Assembly (NCBI GenBank): GCA_048499435.1
Contig: JASNZW010000001.1
Span: 682,001-746,000 of the forward strand
DNA length: 64,000 bases
Origin: DAOTWC01 sp048499435
GTDB taxonomy: Bacteria; Chloroflexota; Anaerolineae; Aggregatilineales; Phototrophicaceae
Direction of reading: 5' to 3'
The position numbers and the translations under genes were made by a program. Shown one piece after another: positions 34,697-43,414 of this stretch; within the stretch, counting starts at the first letter, position 1, and every line of letters begins with the position of its first letter. The notes under the pieces are model-generated. The model did not search any database. It was not told where the DNA came from and saw only the letters and a list, made by a program, of their open reading frames with translations.

Positions 34697-34951
34697 TTAC
34701 GACTGTGGAAGCTGGCCGCTGTTTTCAGCGCGGATGATAGCCACCAGCGCCTCAAATTCCTCGCGGCAGTCCGCGCAGCAGGCCAGATGCGCTTCGACCG
34801 CCGGCAGCAGCGCGTGCAGGTCCGCGCCCTGCGCCACCTGCTCCGCCAGGCAGTCGAACTGCTGGTTGCAGGTTTCGCAGTCGATACAGTCGTGCTGCTC
34901 TTCGTGGGTATTGAGGATAAACCGCAGCAGGTTGTCCAACGATTCGCGCAT
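34697..34951 (-). CDS. Small zinc-finger protein, anti-sigma (zf-HC2)-like
   Basis: An 84-residue protein. The C-terminal half holds the HxxxCxxC motif of zinc-binding anti-sigma factors (AHLACCADCREEFEAL), and the N-terminal half holds four more cysteines (DCIDCETC and FDC). It has no membrane helix. Anti-sigma factors of this type (for example RsrA) release their sigma factor when oxidised, which would fit its place directly before trxB, but no sigma factor gene adjoins it. A redox or zinc sensor role is inferred from context only. Confidence 0.65.
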   Translation of the reverse strand: MRESLDNLLRFILNTHEEQHDCIDCETCNQQFDCLAEQVAQGADLHALLPAVEAHLACCADCREEFEALVAIIRAENSGQLPQS

Positions 34952-35036
34952 CGCGCCGCACTCTCCCGAACGCCTCTCGCACCATTACGGACGATCAGAA
35001 GCGGGGGAATCTTACTGAGAGGAAGCGGCCCGCGCC

Positions 35037-35498
35037 CTACAGCGCGCTGAACGACTGCGTCAGTTCCTGCGCGTGCGGCCAGACGCGCTCGTCTGGGACC
35101 AGCCATTTATCGCGGATACAGCCGGCGGCGTCTATCAGCACCAGGCCCGAATAGCGGTCCATGCTGTATATCTGGTGGACGCGGCGGTCAACGTCCGCCA
35201 GCAGCGGGAACAGCAGCGGGCTGGCGCTGCTCATGTAAAAGCCGTAGAGCGAGTGCGGTTTGTCGCACAGCAGCAGGGCGATATACACGCCCAGGCGCTG
35301 GAAACGCTGCGCGTGGCGCTGAAGCCACAGGATGCGGCGCACGCTGGCCGGCTGCCAGGTGTCGCCGGTAAAGCCCAGCAGCAGCCCGCGCGGCCCGCTG
35401 ACCTGTTCGCGCGTCAGCAGGCGGTGTTCGTGGTTGTAGAGCGCAAACTCCGGCGCAGGGGTCAGCAGGCGCGGCCCCATCTCAAGCGTGTGGTGCAT
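35037..35498 (-). CDS. Peroxiredoxin/AhpC-TSA-like protein lacking the peroxidatic cysteine
   Basis: A 153-residue protein with a thioredoxin-like layout: APEFALYNHEHRLLT, a central LLLGFTGDTWQPASVRRI, then FPLLADVDRRVHQIYSM and GLVLIDAAGCIRDKW. The region that should read TxxC of the peroxidatic site is GDTWQPAS, with no cysteine. It is therefore probably not a classical peroxidase and may be a binding or regulatory relative. It is the first gene of the putative redox operon with the zinc-finger gene and trxB. Confidence 0.65.
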   Translation of the reverse strand: MHHTLEMGPRLLTPAPEFALYNHEHRLLTREQVSGPRGLLLGFTGDTWQPASVRRILWLQRHAQRFQRLGVYIALLLCDKPHSLYGFYMSSASPLLFPLLADVDRRVHQIYSMDRYSGLVLIDAAGCIRDKWLVPDERVWPHAQELTQSFSAL

Positions 35499-35534
35499 AC
35501 AGAATGAACCTTCTGCGCTGTGCGTACAGCCTAC

Positions 35535-35540
35535 ATTATA
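35535..35540 (-). promoter_or_regulatory. Putative -10 box of the redox gene group
   Basis: TATAAT 37 bases upstream of the peroxiredoxin-like gene on the minus strand. No clear -35 is recognised. Confidence 0.35.
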
Positions 35541-35624
35541 TGCCTAAAAACAGTTGTGCCCGCCTTAACACTTCAGCGGCGCGCCAGGCCGCCGCCGCCC
35601 CCATCCCCAAATTCGCCCGCCGTA

Positions 35625-35653
35625 TTGCCAGATTAGCACATTTGGGCTAATAT
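35625..35653 (+). promoter_or_regulatory. Putative promoter of the small membrane protein gene
   Basis: TTGCCA (-35), 17 bases, TAATAT (-10). A TATACT follows at 35658-35663 as an alternative -10. Confidence 0.45.
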
Positions 35654-35720
35654 ATTGTATACTTATTCCGTGTGGCCGCGGCGCGGCCCGGCTGAGCCTG
35701 TACGGTGGAAGGCATTTCTG

Positions 35721-36140
35721 ATGGAAGAAGCGCTGGGAATCGATTTTCAGGCGCTCGCCGAGCAGGTGGCGCTGGTCGTCGCGGCGACGCTGGTTATCTT
35801 CTTTCTGATCTCGCCCATCGGCGGCTATTTCCTGTTTAAACTGCTGCGGCGCGCCACGCCCATGCCCGATGTGTTTGCCCTGTGGGGCGCGGCGCTGATC
35901 GGCTTCCTCGCGGCTTTTACGGTGCTGCTGCTGGGGCTGCTGCGCCTGGTCCCGCCGAATGAGGGCAACCTGGCGGCGCTGCTGCTCATCAGCGGGCTGG
36001 GCGCGCTGCTGGTTACGCTGGTGACCGCTTTCGGCATCCGCGCCCTCGCGCGGCGCAGCGCCGCCCGCCTGGAGGATCACGCTTTCCGCGTGTGGGGTGA
36101 AGACCAGCGCCAGAAGCCTAAAAACCTGCGCCGCCGCTGA
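35721..36140 (+). CDS. Small membrane protein, three transmembrane helices
   Basis: A 139-residue protein with hydrophobic segments at about 16-40, 52-75 and 82-106 and a basic, probably cytoplasmic C-terminus (RIRRR-like KNLRRR end). I recognise no family. The ATG has GGAAGG upstream; an earlier in-frame start gives no recognisable N-terminus. It lies before the ABC exporter genes on the same strand but these have their own promoter. Confidence 0.6.
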   Translation: MEEALGIDFQALAEQVALVVAATLVIFFLISPIGGYFLFKLLRRATPMPDVFALWGAALIGFLAAFTVLLLGLLRLVPPNEGNLAALLLISGLGALLVTLVTAFGIRALARRSAARLEDHAFRVWGEDQRQKPKNLRRR

Positions 36141-36169
36141 CCACATCCATTCAGGAAAGGCCATAACGA

Positions 36170-36198
36170 TTGACAAGAGATCAAATTCGCTGTCTAAT
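36170..36198 (+). promoter_or_regulatory. Promoter of the ABC exporter operon
   Basis: Perfect TTGACA, 17 bases, TCTAAT (five of six). A second, extended -10 (TGATACAAT, 36215-36223) lies closer to the gene and could be a tandem promoter. Confidence 0.75.
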
Positions 36199-36271
36199 GA
36201 ATCCGGCGCCGCTGTGATACAATCGCGGTCCGCCCTGCAAGCCCCATGAGCAGCCTATCGGGAGGATAGAC

Positions 36272-38074
36272 GTGTCGGCCAACAAAGGTGAGTTCGTCGT
36301 CCAGAACGCCTACGCCTACAACCGCTCCAGCCCCGCCCGCTGGATCATCTCGCACGTGCTGCGCTACCGCTTCCTGTTCCTGCTGACCGTGGCCTGCTAC
36401 ATCACGGCCTGGTTTTCGTTCTCGTTCTCGCGCGTGCTTATCGGGCGCGCTGCCGAAGAAATCATGGCCCCCACCGCCGAGAACGGCCTGCTGCTGGTGG
36501 CGCTGGCGGTGCTGGGCGTGCTGCTGCTGGACAGCACCGTCGCCCTCATCGGCAACCTCTCGCTGGAGACGGTCGCGCAGCATCTTGAGCGCGACGCGCG
36601 CGAGGAACTGTACACCAGCCTGCTGGCCAAGAGCCAGACGTTTCACGACCGGCAGCGCGTGGGCGACATCATGGCCCGCGCCACCGACGACACCAAGCAG
36701 ATGAACGTCATGATCAACCCCGGCGTGCTGTTCATCGGCGAGATGGCCCTCGGCCTGATCGTGCCCATGCTCTACATCGCGGGCATCAACGCCGAGCTGC
36801 TGCTGGTCCCGCTGCTGTTTGTGGCCGTTTACATCGTCACCGTGCGCGGCTACACGCGCAAGCTCAACCCGGTGGTGCGTAACCAGCGCGAGACCTTCGG
36901 CACGATGAACGCCGGCCTGGAGGAAACGGTCAGCGGCATCGAGATTGTCAAGGCCAGCGCGCAGGAAGCGTTTGAGCGGCGCAAGTTCTACGCCAACGCC
37001 CGCCGCTACCGCGACTACTTCGCCCAGCAGGGGCGTATCGAGGCGCGCTACCTGCCCATGCTGTACTACGGCTTCGCGCTGGCGCTCACGTTTCTGCACG
37101 CCATGCTTATCTTCCAGCAGGGGCGCATCACGATCCCCGCTATCATCAGCGTGATGGCGCTGGTCGCGGTGATGCGCTTCCCGGTGTTCGTCTCAATCTT
37201 TTCCTTCTCGCTGGTGCAGCTTGGCCTCGCCAGCGGCGAGCGCATCCTGCACATTATCAACGCTGAGGCCGACCTGGACGAGAACGCCGCCGGCCACGCC
37301 GCGCCGATGGCCGGCGACATCGTGTTCGACGACGTCAGCTTCGGCTACGAGGACGGCGCGGTGCTGACGCAGATCAGCTTCCACGTGCGCCCCGGCGAGA
37401 CCGTCGCCATCGTCGGCCAGACGGGCAGCGGCAAGAGCACGCTGACCGAGCTGCTCAACCGCACCTACGATGTCACCGGCGGGCGCATCCTGATTGACGG
37501 CGTGGACGTGCGCGACTGGAGCCTGACGGCGCTGCGCTCGCAGATCAGCACGATCGAGCAGGACGTGTTCCTGTTCTCGCGCACAGTGGCGGAGAACATC
37601 GCCTTCGGCGCGCCCGGCGCGTCAGCGGAGCAGATCGAGCAGGCGGCGCGCGAAGCGCAGGCGCACGGCTTCATCACAGCCTTCGCCGACGGCTATGAAA
37701 CGAAAGTTGGCGAGCGCGGCATGACGCTCTCAGGCGGCCAGCGCCAGCGTCTGGCCCTGGCGCGCGCCTTCCTCAGCGACCCGCGCATCCTCATCCTGGA
37801 CGACTCCACCAGCGCGATTGACAGCGCCACCGAGGACGAAATCCAAAAGGCGATCCGCCGGGCGCAGCAGGGGCGCACCACCCTGCTCATCACCCACCGC
37901 CTGTCGCAGATCCGCTGGGCCGACCACATCCTGGTGCTGGACCAGGGCCGCCTGACCGCCAGCGGGACGCACGAGGAACTGCTGCGCGCCTCGCCGGAGT
38001 ACCGGCGCATCTTCGCCCGCTACGACGCCGCGCTGCCGCCGCTGCAAACAGCGTCGGCGCTGGCCAGCGATTAA
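36272..38074 (+). CDS. ABC exporter half-transporter A (degenerate Walker B)
   Basis: A 600-residue type IV ABC exporter subunit: six transmembrane helices (to about residue 320) then one ATPase domain with GQTGSGKST, LSGGQRQRLALARA and HRLSQIRWAD. In Walker B (LILDDSTSAID) the catalytic Glu is Asp, as in the degenerate site of heterodimeric exporters such as TM287/288 and BmrCD. The next gene has the complementary features, so the two should form one heterodimer exporting lipids, peptides or drugs. Substrate unknown. The GTG start has GGGAGGA nine bases upstream. Confidence 0.9.
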   Translation: MSANKGEFVVQNAYAYNRSSPARWIISHVLRYRFLFLLTVACYITAWFSFSFSRVLIGRAAEEIMAPTAENGLLLVALAVLGVLLLDSTVALIGNLSLETVAQHLERDAREELYTSLLAKSQTFHDRQRVGDIMARATDDTKQMNVMINPGVLFIGEMALGLIVPMLYIAGINAELLLVPLLFVAVYIVTVRGYTRKLNPVVRNQRETFGTMNAGLEETVSGIEIVKASAQEAFERRKFYANARRYRDYFAQQGRIEARYLPMLYYGFALALTFLHAMLIFQQGRITIPAIISVMALVAVMRFPVFVSIFSFSLVQLGLASGERILHIINAEADLDENAAGHAAPMAGDIVFDDVSFGYEDGAVLTQISFHVRPGETVAIVGQTGSGKSTLTELLNRTYDVTGGRILIDGVDVRDWSLTALRSQISTIEQDVFLFSRTVAENIAFGAPGASAEQIEQAAREAQAHGFITAFADGYETKVGERGMTLSGGQRQRLALARAFLSDPRILILDDSTSAIDSATEDEIQKAIRRAQQGRTTLLITHRLSQIRWADHILVLDQGRLTASGTHEELLRASPEYRRIFARYDAALPPLQTASALASD

Positions 38075-38129
38075 GAGAACCGCGGCCCAGCTAACAACTG
38101 GCAGCGCACACACAGGAGGGACCCCGTAA

Positions 38130-39944
38130 ATGGGCTTTATCATGGACGGCCTCGACGCCGAGGACTACGACCGTAAATACAGCGACCGCGCGCTGGTGCG
38201 GCGCATCGTCGGCTACTTCCGGCCCCAGGCCGGGCGCATGGCCGCCGTTTCGATGGCGATTCTGTTCACCTCGCTGATGAGCACCGCGCTGCCGGTGTTC
38301 ATCTCGCGCGGCCTGGACGAGCTGCAGCAGGACGCCAGCACGCAAACGCTGGTGCGGCTGGCGGCGGGCGTGGCCGTCCTGGGCCTGCTGAGCTGGGGCT
38401 TTAACGCGGTGCGCCAGTGGCTGTCGGCGGCCGCCATCGGCAACGTGACGCTCAAGCTGCGCGAGGACGCTTTTGACGCCGTGCTGGCGCGCGACCTGTC
38501 GTTCTACGACTCGTTCCCCTCTGGCAAGATCGTCAGCCGCGTGACCTCAGACACGCAGGCGTTCTCGCAGGTGGTGATGCTGGCAACCGACCTGCTGAGC
38601 CAACTGCTGCTGGTGCTGCTGCTGTTGGGCTACCTGTTCAGTGTGAGCGCGCCGCTGGCCCTGCTGCTGCTGCTGCTGTCGCCGTTCATCATCGTCACGG
38701 CGCTGGCGTTCCGCAAGATCGCGCGCAGCACCGTTACCCAATCGCGCCGCGTGAACGCCGTCGTCAGCAGCCATATCCAGGAAACCATCAGCGGCATCCG
38801 CGTCGCCAAGACCTTCCGCCAGGAACAGGCGATCTACGACGAGTTTCTGGATGTCAACGCGCGCTCGTACCGCATCAACCTGCGCGCCGGCTACACCTTC
38901 AGCAGCATCTTCCCCATTCTCAACGGCCTGGCGGGCGTGGGGACGGCGGCGCTGGTCTACTTCGGCGGCGCGCGCGCGCTCAGCGGCGACATCAGCGCCG
39001 GCGAGTGGTATCTGTTCATTCAGGGTCTGGCGCTGTTCTGGTTCCCCCTCACCAGCATCGCCTCGTTCTGGAGCCAGTTCCAGCTTGGGCTGGCGGCGGG
39101 CGAGCGCGTTTTCGCCCTCATAGACGCCGACCCGAAAGTGATCCAGACGGACAGCGCGCGCCTGCCGGCTGTCCACGGCGAGATCCGCTTCGACCAGGTG
39201 GATTTCGCCTACAACGAGAGCGAGCCGGTGCTGCAAAACTTCTCGCTGACGATCAACCCAGGCGAGACGCTGGCGCTGGTGGGGCACACCGGCAGCGGCA
39301 AGTCGAGCATCGGCAAGCTGATCGCGCGCTTCTACGAGTTCCAGGGTGGGAACATCTACATTGACGGCCACGACATCCGCGCGCTGGACCTGCCCGCCTA
39401 CCGCGCCCGGCTGGGCGTGGTGACGCAGACGCCGTTCCTGTTCGACGGCACCGTGCGCGACAACATCCGCTACGGGCGCGCCGACGCCAGCGACGCGGCA
39501 GTCGAGCAGGCGGCGCGCGCGGTGGGCGCGGGCGACTGGATTCGCGCGCTGCCCAACGGCCTCGACACCGCGGTGGGCGAGCGCGGCAGCGGCCTCTCGA
39601 TGGGCCAGCGGCAGCTTGTGGCGCTGGCGCGCGTGCTGCTGCAGGACCCCGCCATCATCATCCTGGACGAGGCCACCGCCAGCGTGGACCCGCTGACCGA
39701 GACGCTCATCCAGGAAGGGCTGGACGTAGTGCTGGCGCGCCGCACCTCTATCGTGATCGCCCACCGCCTCTCAACGGTCAAACACGCCGACCGCATCATC
39801 GTGCTGCGCCAGGGCCAGATCATCGAGGAAGGCGCGCACGACGCGCTGCTGGCGCGCCAGGGCCACTACGCCGAGCTGTACAACACCTACTTCCGCCACC
39901 AAAGCCTCGACTACATCGAGGCGGCGCGCGAGCTGAGCGCCTGA
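38130..39944 (+). CDS. ABC exporter half-transporter B (catalytic Walker B, altered signature)
   Basis: A 604-residue partner of the preceding gene, 55 bases downstream with a good AGGAGG. Six transmembrane helices precede the ATPase domain with GHTGSGKSS, Walker B IIILDEATASVD with its catalytic Glu, and HRLSTVKHAD. The signature is LSMGQRQ instead of LSGGQ. The active ATP site thus uses this Walker B with the LSGGQ of subunit A, and the degenerate site uses this LSMGQ with the Asp of subunit A. This is the asymmetric layout known for heterodimeric exporters. Confidence 0.9.
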   Translation: MGFIMDGLDAEDYDRKYSDRALVRRIVGYFRPQAGRMAAVSMAILFTSLMSTALPVFISRGLDELQQDASTQTLVRLAAGVAVLGLLSWGFNAVRQWLSAAAIGNVTLKLREDAFDAVLARDLSFYDSFPSGKIVSRVTSDTQAFSQVVMLATDLLSQLLLVLLLLGYLFSVSAPLALLLLLLSPFIIVTALAFRKIARSTVTQSRRVNAVVSSHIQETISGIRVAKTFRQEQAIYDEFLDVNARSYRINLRAGYTFSSIFPILNGLAGVGTAALVYFGGARALSGDISAGEWYLFIQGLALFWFPLTSIASFWSQFQLGLAAGERVFALIDADPKVIQTDSARLPAVHGEIRFDQVDFAYNESEPVLQNFSLTINPGETLALVGHTGSGKSSIGKLIARFYEFQGGNIYIDGHDIRALDLPAYRARLGVVTQTPFLFDGTVRDNIRYGRADASDAAVEQAARAVGAGDWIRALPNGLDTAVGERGSGLSMGQRQLVALARVLLQDPAIIILDEATASVDPLTETLIQEGLDVVLARRTSIVIAHRLSTVKHADRIIVLRQGQIIEEGAHDALLARQGHYAELYNTYFRHQSLDYIEAARELSA

Positions 39945-39965
39945 CCGCTGCCCCCCCCGACAGAT

Positions 39966-39999
39966 AAAAAAACCCCCTTCTTCCGCCTGGAAGAAGGGG
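39966..39999 (-). terminator. Terminator of the VWA gene (possibly bidirectional)
   Basis: Arms CCCCTTCTTCC and GGAAGAAGGGG around GCCT. Seven T residues follow on the minus strand. It also lies just after the plus-strand exporter genes. Confidence 0.85.
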
Positions 40000-40019
40000 A
40001 TTGAAGCGACTGCGCGGCG

Positions 40020-43000
40020 TCAGCGCTGGCGGCGCGCCCGGCTGAGCACCAGGAAGATGATGATGAGCAGCACCAGCAGCCCCAGGCCGAGCAGCAGGAT
40101 CGGCAGCAGGTCTGCGCGGCTTTCGGGCGTGACCTCGGCCTGTGCCGGGATCAGCGTGCCGATCGGCGTCATCGTCGGGCTGGGCGTGCGGTCGCGCCCG
40201 GTTACGGTGGGCGTGGCGCTGGCGTCCTCAACCGTCTGCGCGACCTCAGTCGGCTCAGCGGTGGACGTCGGCCCTTCCGGCGTGGCCGCGGTCGGCTCCA
40301 GGGTGGCCTGCGCCGCCGCGGCGTCCAGCGTCGCCTGCGCCGCTGTGGTGGCGCGCGCCCGGTCGGTCGCCTGCGTGTCCAGCGTCGCGCGGGCATCCGT
40401 GGTGGCCTGCGCGTTGATGGTGGCCTGCGCCGCCGAAGCGGTGGCCTGCGCGTTTTCGGTCGCCTGGGCGCTGCGCGTCGCCTGCGCGTCCAGCGCTGCC
40501 TGCGCGTCCAGCGTGGCCTGCGCGTCCAGCGTCGCCTGCGCGAGGATTGCGGTGGCGCTGGCGGCGAGCTGCGCCGCCGCGTTGGCTTCCTGTGTGGCGG
40601 TCGCCTGCGCGTCCAGCGTCGCCTGCGCGACGGCGGCGGTGGCGCTGGCGGCAAGCTGCGCCGCCGCGTCAGCATCCTGTGTGGCGGTCGCCTGCGCGTC
40701 CAGCGTCGCCTGCGCGACGACAGCGGTGGCGGTCAGATCGGGCGCCGGCGTGCTGGTGGTCGTCGCCGGGGCGGCCTGTGACGCGGTTGTCGCGGTGGCC
40801 GTCGCTTCCACGCTGGCGGCCTGCGTGAGCTGCGCGTTGATCGTCGCCCGCAGATCGCTGGTGGCCTGCGCGTTAACGGTGGCCTGCATGCCGGCGCGCG
40901 TTTGCGCGTCACCGGTGGCCTGCGCATCCTGCGTCGCCTGCTGCTGAACCGACACGGTGGCGCTGGCGTCGGCCGTGGCCTGCGCCGCCGCCGCGTCAGC
41001 GGTGCCGGTGGCGGCAGCGCTGAAGGCGGTCGCGCTGGCCTCCACGCTGGCGGCGGTGGCCTGCGCGTCCTGCGTCGCCTGGATGACCGCCGCAGTCGCG
41101 TTCGGCGTGGCGGTGGCGGTGGCGGCGGGCGTGGCCGACGGCTCTGGCGTGGGCGTGCTGCTGGGCGTGACCAGCGCGGTCGCGGTCAGCGACGGCCCCT
41201 CAGCCACCCGGAACGCCAGCTCCAGCTCGAAGCGCTGGCCGCCAGCGTTGACGACTTCGACATCCAGCACGTGCGCGCCCGGCTCCAGCGCCAGCACCCG
41301 CAGCGGGTAAATGTCGCCGTCGCCAGCCTCCAGGGGCGCGCCGTCCAGCAGCACGATAACGCCGGTAATCGGCGTCTGGCCGCCCGCTTCGACGCTGACG
41401 GCGCGGTCCTCGGCCACTTCATCGCCAGCGGCCAACCCTTCGACGCTCACAACCGGCGGCAGCGCCGCCACAGTGAACGGCACGTTGACAGTGGTCGTCT
41501 GGCCCAGGTCGTTGGTCACGGTGGCTTGCAGCGTGGCCGGGCCGGGCGGCAGGTCGGCGGCCCGCAGGGTCAGCGTGCCGCTGTCGTCGCCCACTGGCTG
41601 CCCGTTGATCGCGAACGCGGTTTCGGTCCGCGGGGACTGGCTGGCGCGCACTTCCGCCGTGATCGTGGCGGTGTCCTCAAGCGTCTGGCCCGCCTCCAGG
41701 CCGCTGACCGCCACCGTTGGCGGCAGGTCGGCGACGGTGAACGCGCGCGTGACTTCAGTCTGCACGCCGGCCTGGTTCTCGGCGATAACGGTGAGCGTGT
41801 GCGGGCCGGGCGCGATGCTGGCCGGGTCAATGCCGTAGACGAACGGCGCTTCGGCGACGGTCACACCGTCCTGGTCGTCCAGACGGAAGGTGACGCCCGC
41901 CGGCGCGGTCTGGCCGCCGACCGCCACCTCAACGATGGCGATCTCACGCAGCTCGCCCGCCGGCAGGTCGGCCACAAAGCTGACTTCCGGCGGCAGCGCG
42001 GCGGCCTCAAAGGCGATGTCGGCTGTGCCGGTGTCGCCGTCGTTGTCGGTGGCGGCGAACGTCAGCGTGTGCGGACCAGGGGCGAGCAGCAGCGGGTCAA
42101 TGGTGTAGCTGAACGGCGCGGCGGTGAGGGTGTCCACGACGACGCCATCCAGCAGCACTTCAACCGCGGCGATGCCGTCGTCGGCCACGACCTCGACCGT
42201 AATCTCGGTCGCCTGGCTGATCGGCTCGTCCAGCAGGACCGGCGCGCGCACCACCGGGACCGGAACGGGCGTGCGCAGGCTGGCCTCATCAGTGAGGACG
42301 CCGAAAGGCGTGGCGGCCTGTAGGCCCAGCGCGTAGGTCGTGCCGTCCGCCGGGAGGTCAGCGCGGATGAGGATTTCGTACTGGCTGCGGAACGACTGCG
42401 CCAGCGAGTCAAAGGCGGCCTGCAGTTCTTCCGGCGTGGGCGACTCGCCAAAACGCGCGTTGGTGCTGTCCGCCAGCGCCTGCAGGAAGGTGCGGTCAGT
42501 GCCGAAGCCCAGGCCAACCGTGTAGACCGGCACGCCCAGGCGGACGGCGGCCTCAGCGGCGGCCTCGCGCGGGGCGCTGGGCTGGGGGTGGCGCGTGTCA
42601 TACTGCGCGCCGTCGCTGAGCAGCACCACCAACCGGCGCGGCGTGTCGGCGCTGGCGGCCTTCTCCACACTGGCCAGCGCGCCCTCATAGAGGGATGTCT
42701 GGCCGCCGACTGTCAGCCCGTCAAGCGCGCTGAGGATGGTGGCGCGGTCGGTGGTGAAGTCCAGCACCAGCCGCACGCTGCTGGCGAACGTCAGCAGCGC
42801 GACCGGGTCGTTCGGGCTGAGGGTTTCGACGAAAGCGCGGGCGGCCTCTTTCGCCTTGTCAATCGGCAGGCCGTCCATGCTGGTGCTGGTGTCCATCACC
42901 AGCACGTAAGAGATGGGCAGCGCGGCGTCCACGACGCTGGTCACGCTGACGATCTCGGCGCGGTCGGCCAGTTCGCCGACCAGGGTGAAATCGGCCTTTG

Positions 43001-43193
43001 TCAGGCCGGTGATAGGCTGGCCGAAGGGGTCGCGCACGCTGGCGGTAACGCGCACCAGCGGGAGTTCGGTCGGGTTCACACCTGTAATTTCAAACTGCCC
43101 TGTCGGGCCAGTTTCCTGCGTCAAGGCGATAGCCGCCGGCACAAGGCTCACCATCAGCAGCGCAGCAGCTAGCAGCAGCGGTTTAATTCTCAC
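40020..43193 (-). CDS. Secreted VWA-domain surface protein with Ig-like repeats and Ala/Thr helical repeats
   Basis: A 1057-residue exported, membrane-anchored protein. Order: signal peptide (about 1-24), a short beta domain, a VWA domain (about 95-270) with the metal-binding DTSTS at 101-105 and LLSDGAQYDTR, four Ig/cadherin-like repeats (about 320-660; each with a PGPHTL or PGPATL turn), a ~300-residue low-complexity region of AQATxxAQAT repeats, a Pro/Thr-rich stretch, one transmembrane helix (LPILLLGLGLLVLLIIIFLVL) and a basic end. The topology suggests an adhesin or binding protein held at the outer surface. The GTG start has GGAGG upstream. Neighbour genes are unrelated. Confidence 0.85.
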   Translation of the reverse strand: MRIKPLLLAAALLMVSLVPAAIALTQETGPTGQFEITGVNPTELPLVRVTASVRDPFGQPITGLTKADFTLVGELADRAEIVSVTSVVDAALPISYVLVMDTSTSMDGLPIDKAKEAARAFVETLSPNDPVALLTFASSVRLVLDFTTDRATILSALDGLTVGGQTSLYEGALASVEKAASADTPRRLVVLLSDGAQYDTRHPQPSAPREAAAEAAVRLGVPVYTVGLGFGTDRTFLQALADSTNARFGESPTPEELQAAFDSLAQSFRSQYEILIRADLPADGTTYALGLQAATPFGVLTDEASLRTPVPVPVVRAPVLLDEPISQATEITVEVVADDGIAAVEVLLDGVVVDTLTAAPFSYTIDPLLLAPGPHTLTFAATDNDGDTGTADIAFEAAALPPEVSFVADLPAGELREIAIVEVAVGGQTAPAGVTFRLDDQDGVTVAEAPFVYGIDPASIAPGPHTLTVIAENQAGVQTEVTRAFTVADLPPTVAVSGLEAGQTLEDTATITAEVRASQSPRTETAFAINGQPVGDDSGTLTLRAADLPPGPATLQATVTNDLGQTTTVNVPFTVAALPPVVSVEGLAAGDEVAEDRAVSVEAGGQTPITGVIVLLDGAPLEAGDGDIYPLRVLALEPGAHVLDVEVVNAGGQRFELELAFRVAEGPSLTATALVTPSSTPTPEPSATPAATATATPNATAAVIQATQDAQATAASVEASATAFSAAATGTADAAAAQATADASATVSVQQQATQDAQATGDAQTRAGMQATVNAQATSDLRATINAQLTQAASVEATATATTASQAAPATTTSTPAPDLTATAVVAQATLDAQATATQDADAAAQLAASATAAVAQATLDAQATATQEANAAAQLAASATAILAQATLDAQATLDAQAALDAQATRSAQATENAQATASAAQATINAQATTDARATLDTQATDRARATTAAQATLDAAAAQATLEPTAATPEGPTSTAEPTEVAQTVEDASATPTVTGRDRTPSPTMTPIGTLIPAQAEVTPESRADLLPILLLGLGLLVLLIIIFLVLSRARRQR
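40551..40724. repeat. Tandem 87-bp repeat within the VWA gene
   Basis: Two 87-base copies (starting at 40551 and 40638) differ at about six positions and encode 29 residues each. They sit inside a longer, more degenerate Ala/Thr/Gln repeat region covering about 40270-41100. Confidence 0.85.
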
Positions 43194-43229
43194 CCCGCCC
43201 CCCTCCAGAAGGTAATGTTCCAGTCCATT

Positions 43230-43281
43230 GTGACAACCTGCACACGCTTCCTTATCATAACCTGATTTCAGCGGCGCGCAA
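43230..43281. promoter_or_regulatory. Overlapping divergent promoters for the VWA and MBL-fold genes
   Basis: Plus strand: GTGACA, 17 bases, TATCAT (43253-43258). Minus strand: TTGCGC (43276-43281), 16 bases, TATGAT (43254-43259). The two -10 boxes are the same near-palindrome read in opposite directions. Confidence 0.5.
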
Positions 43282-43414
43282 GCGCGGCCTCGCGCGGCCA
43301 GCGAAATCGCCCGCCGCTAAAATCACTAGCCTGATAAACCGCACAAGGCGGTATACTGTGGGCAGCGCGGCTCATTACGCTTTGTTCACGCCGCCGCCAA
43401 AGGTTGTCGCAATT

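Noticed and set aside
38130..39944. A lipid A exporter MsbA call for either ABC gene
   Set aside because: The asymmetric heterodimer layout differs from homodimeric MsbA, and nothing in the window indicates lipid A.
40270..41100. CRISPR-like repeat array
   Set aside because: The repeats are in frame, degenerate and encode AQAT units within a coding gene; there are no unique spacers.
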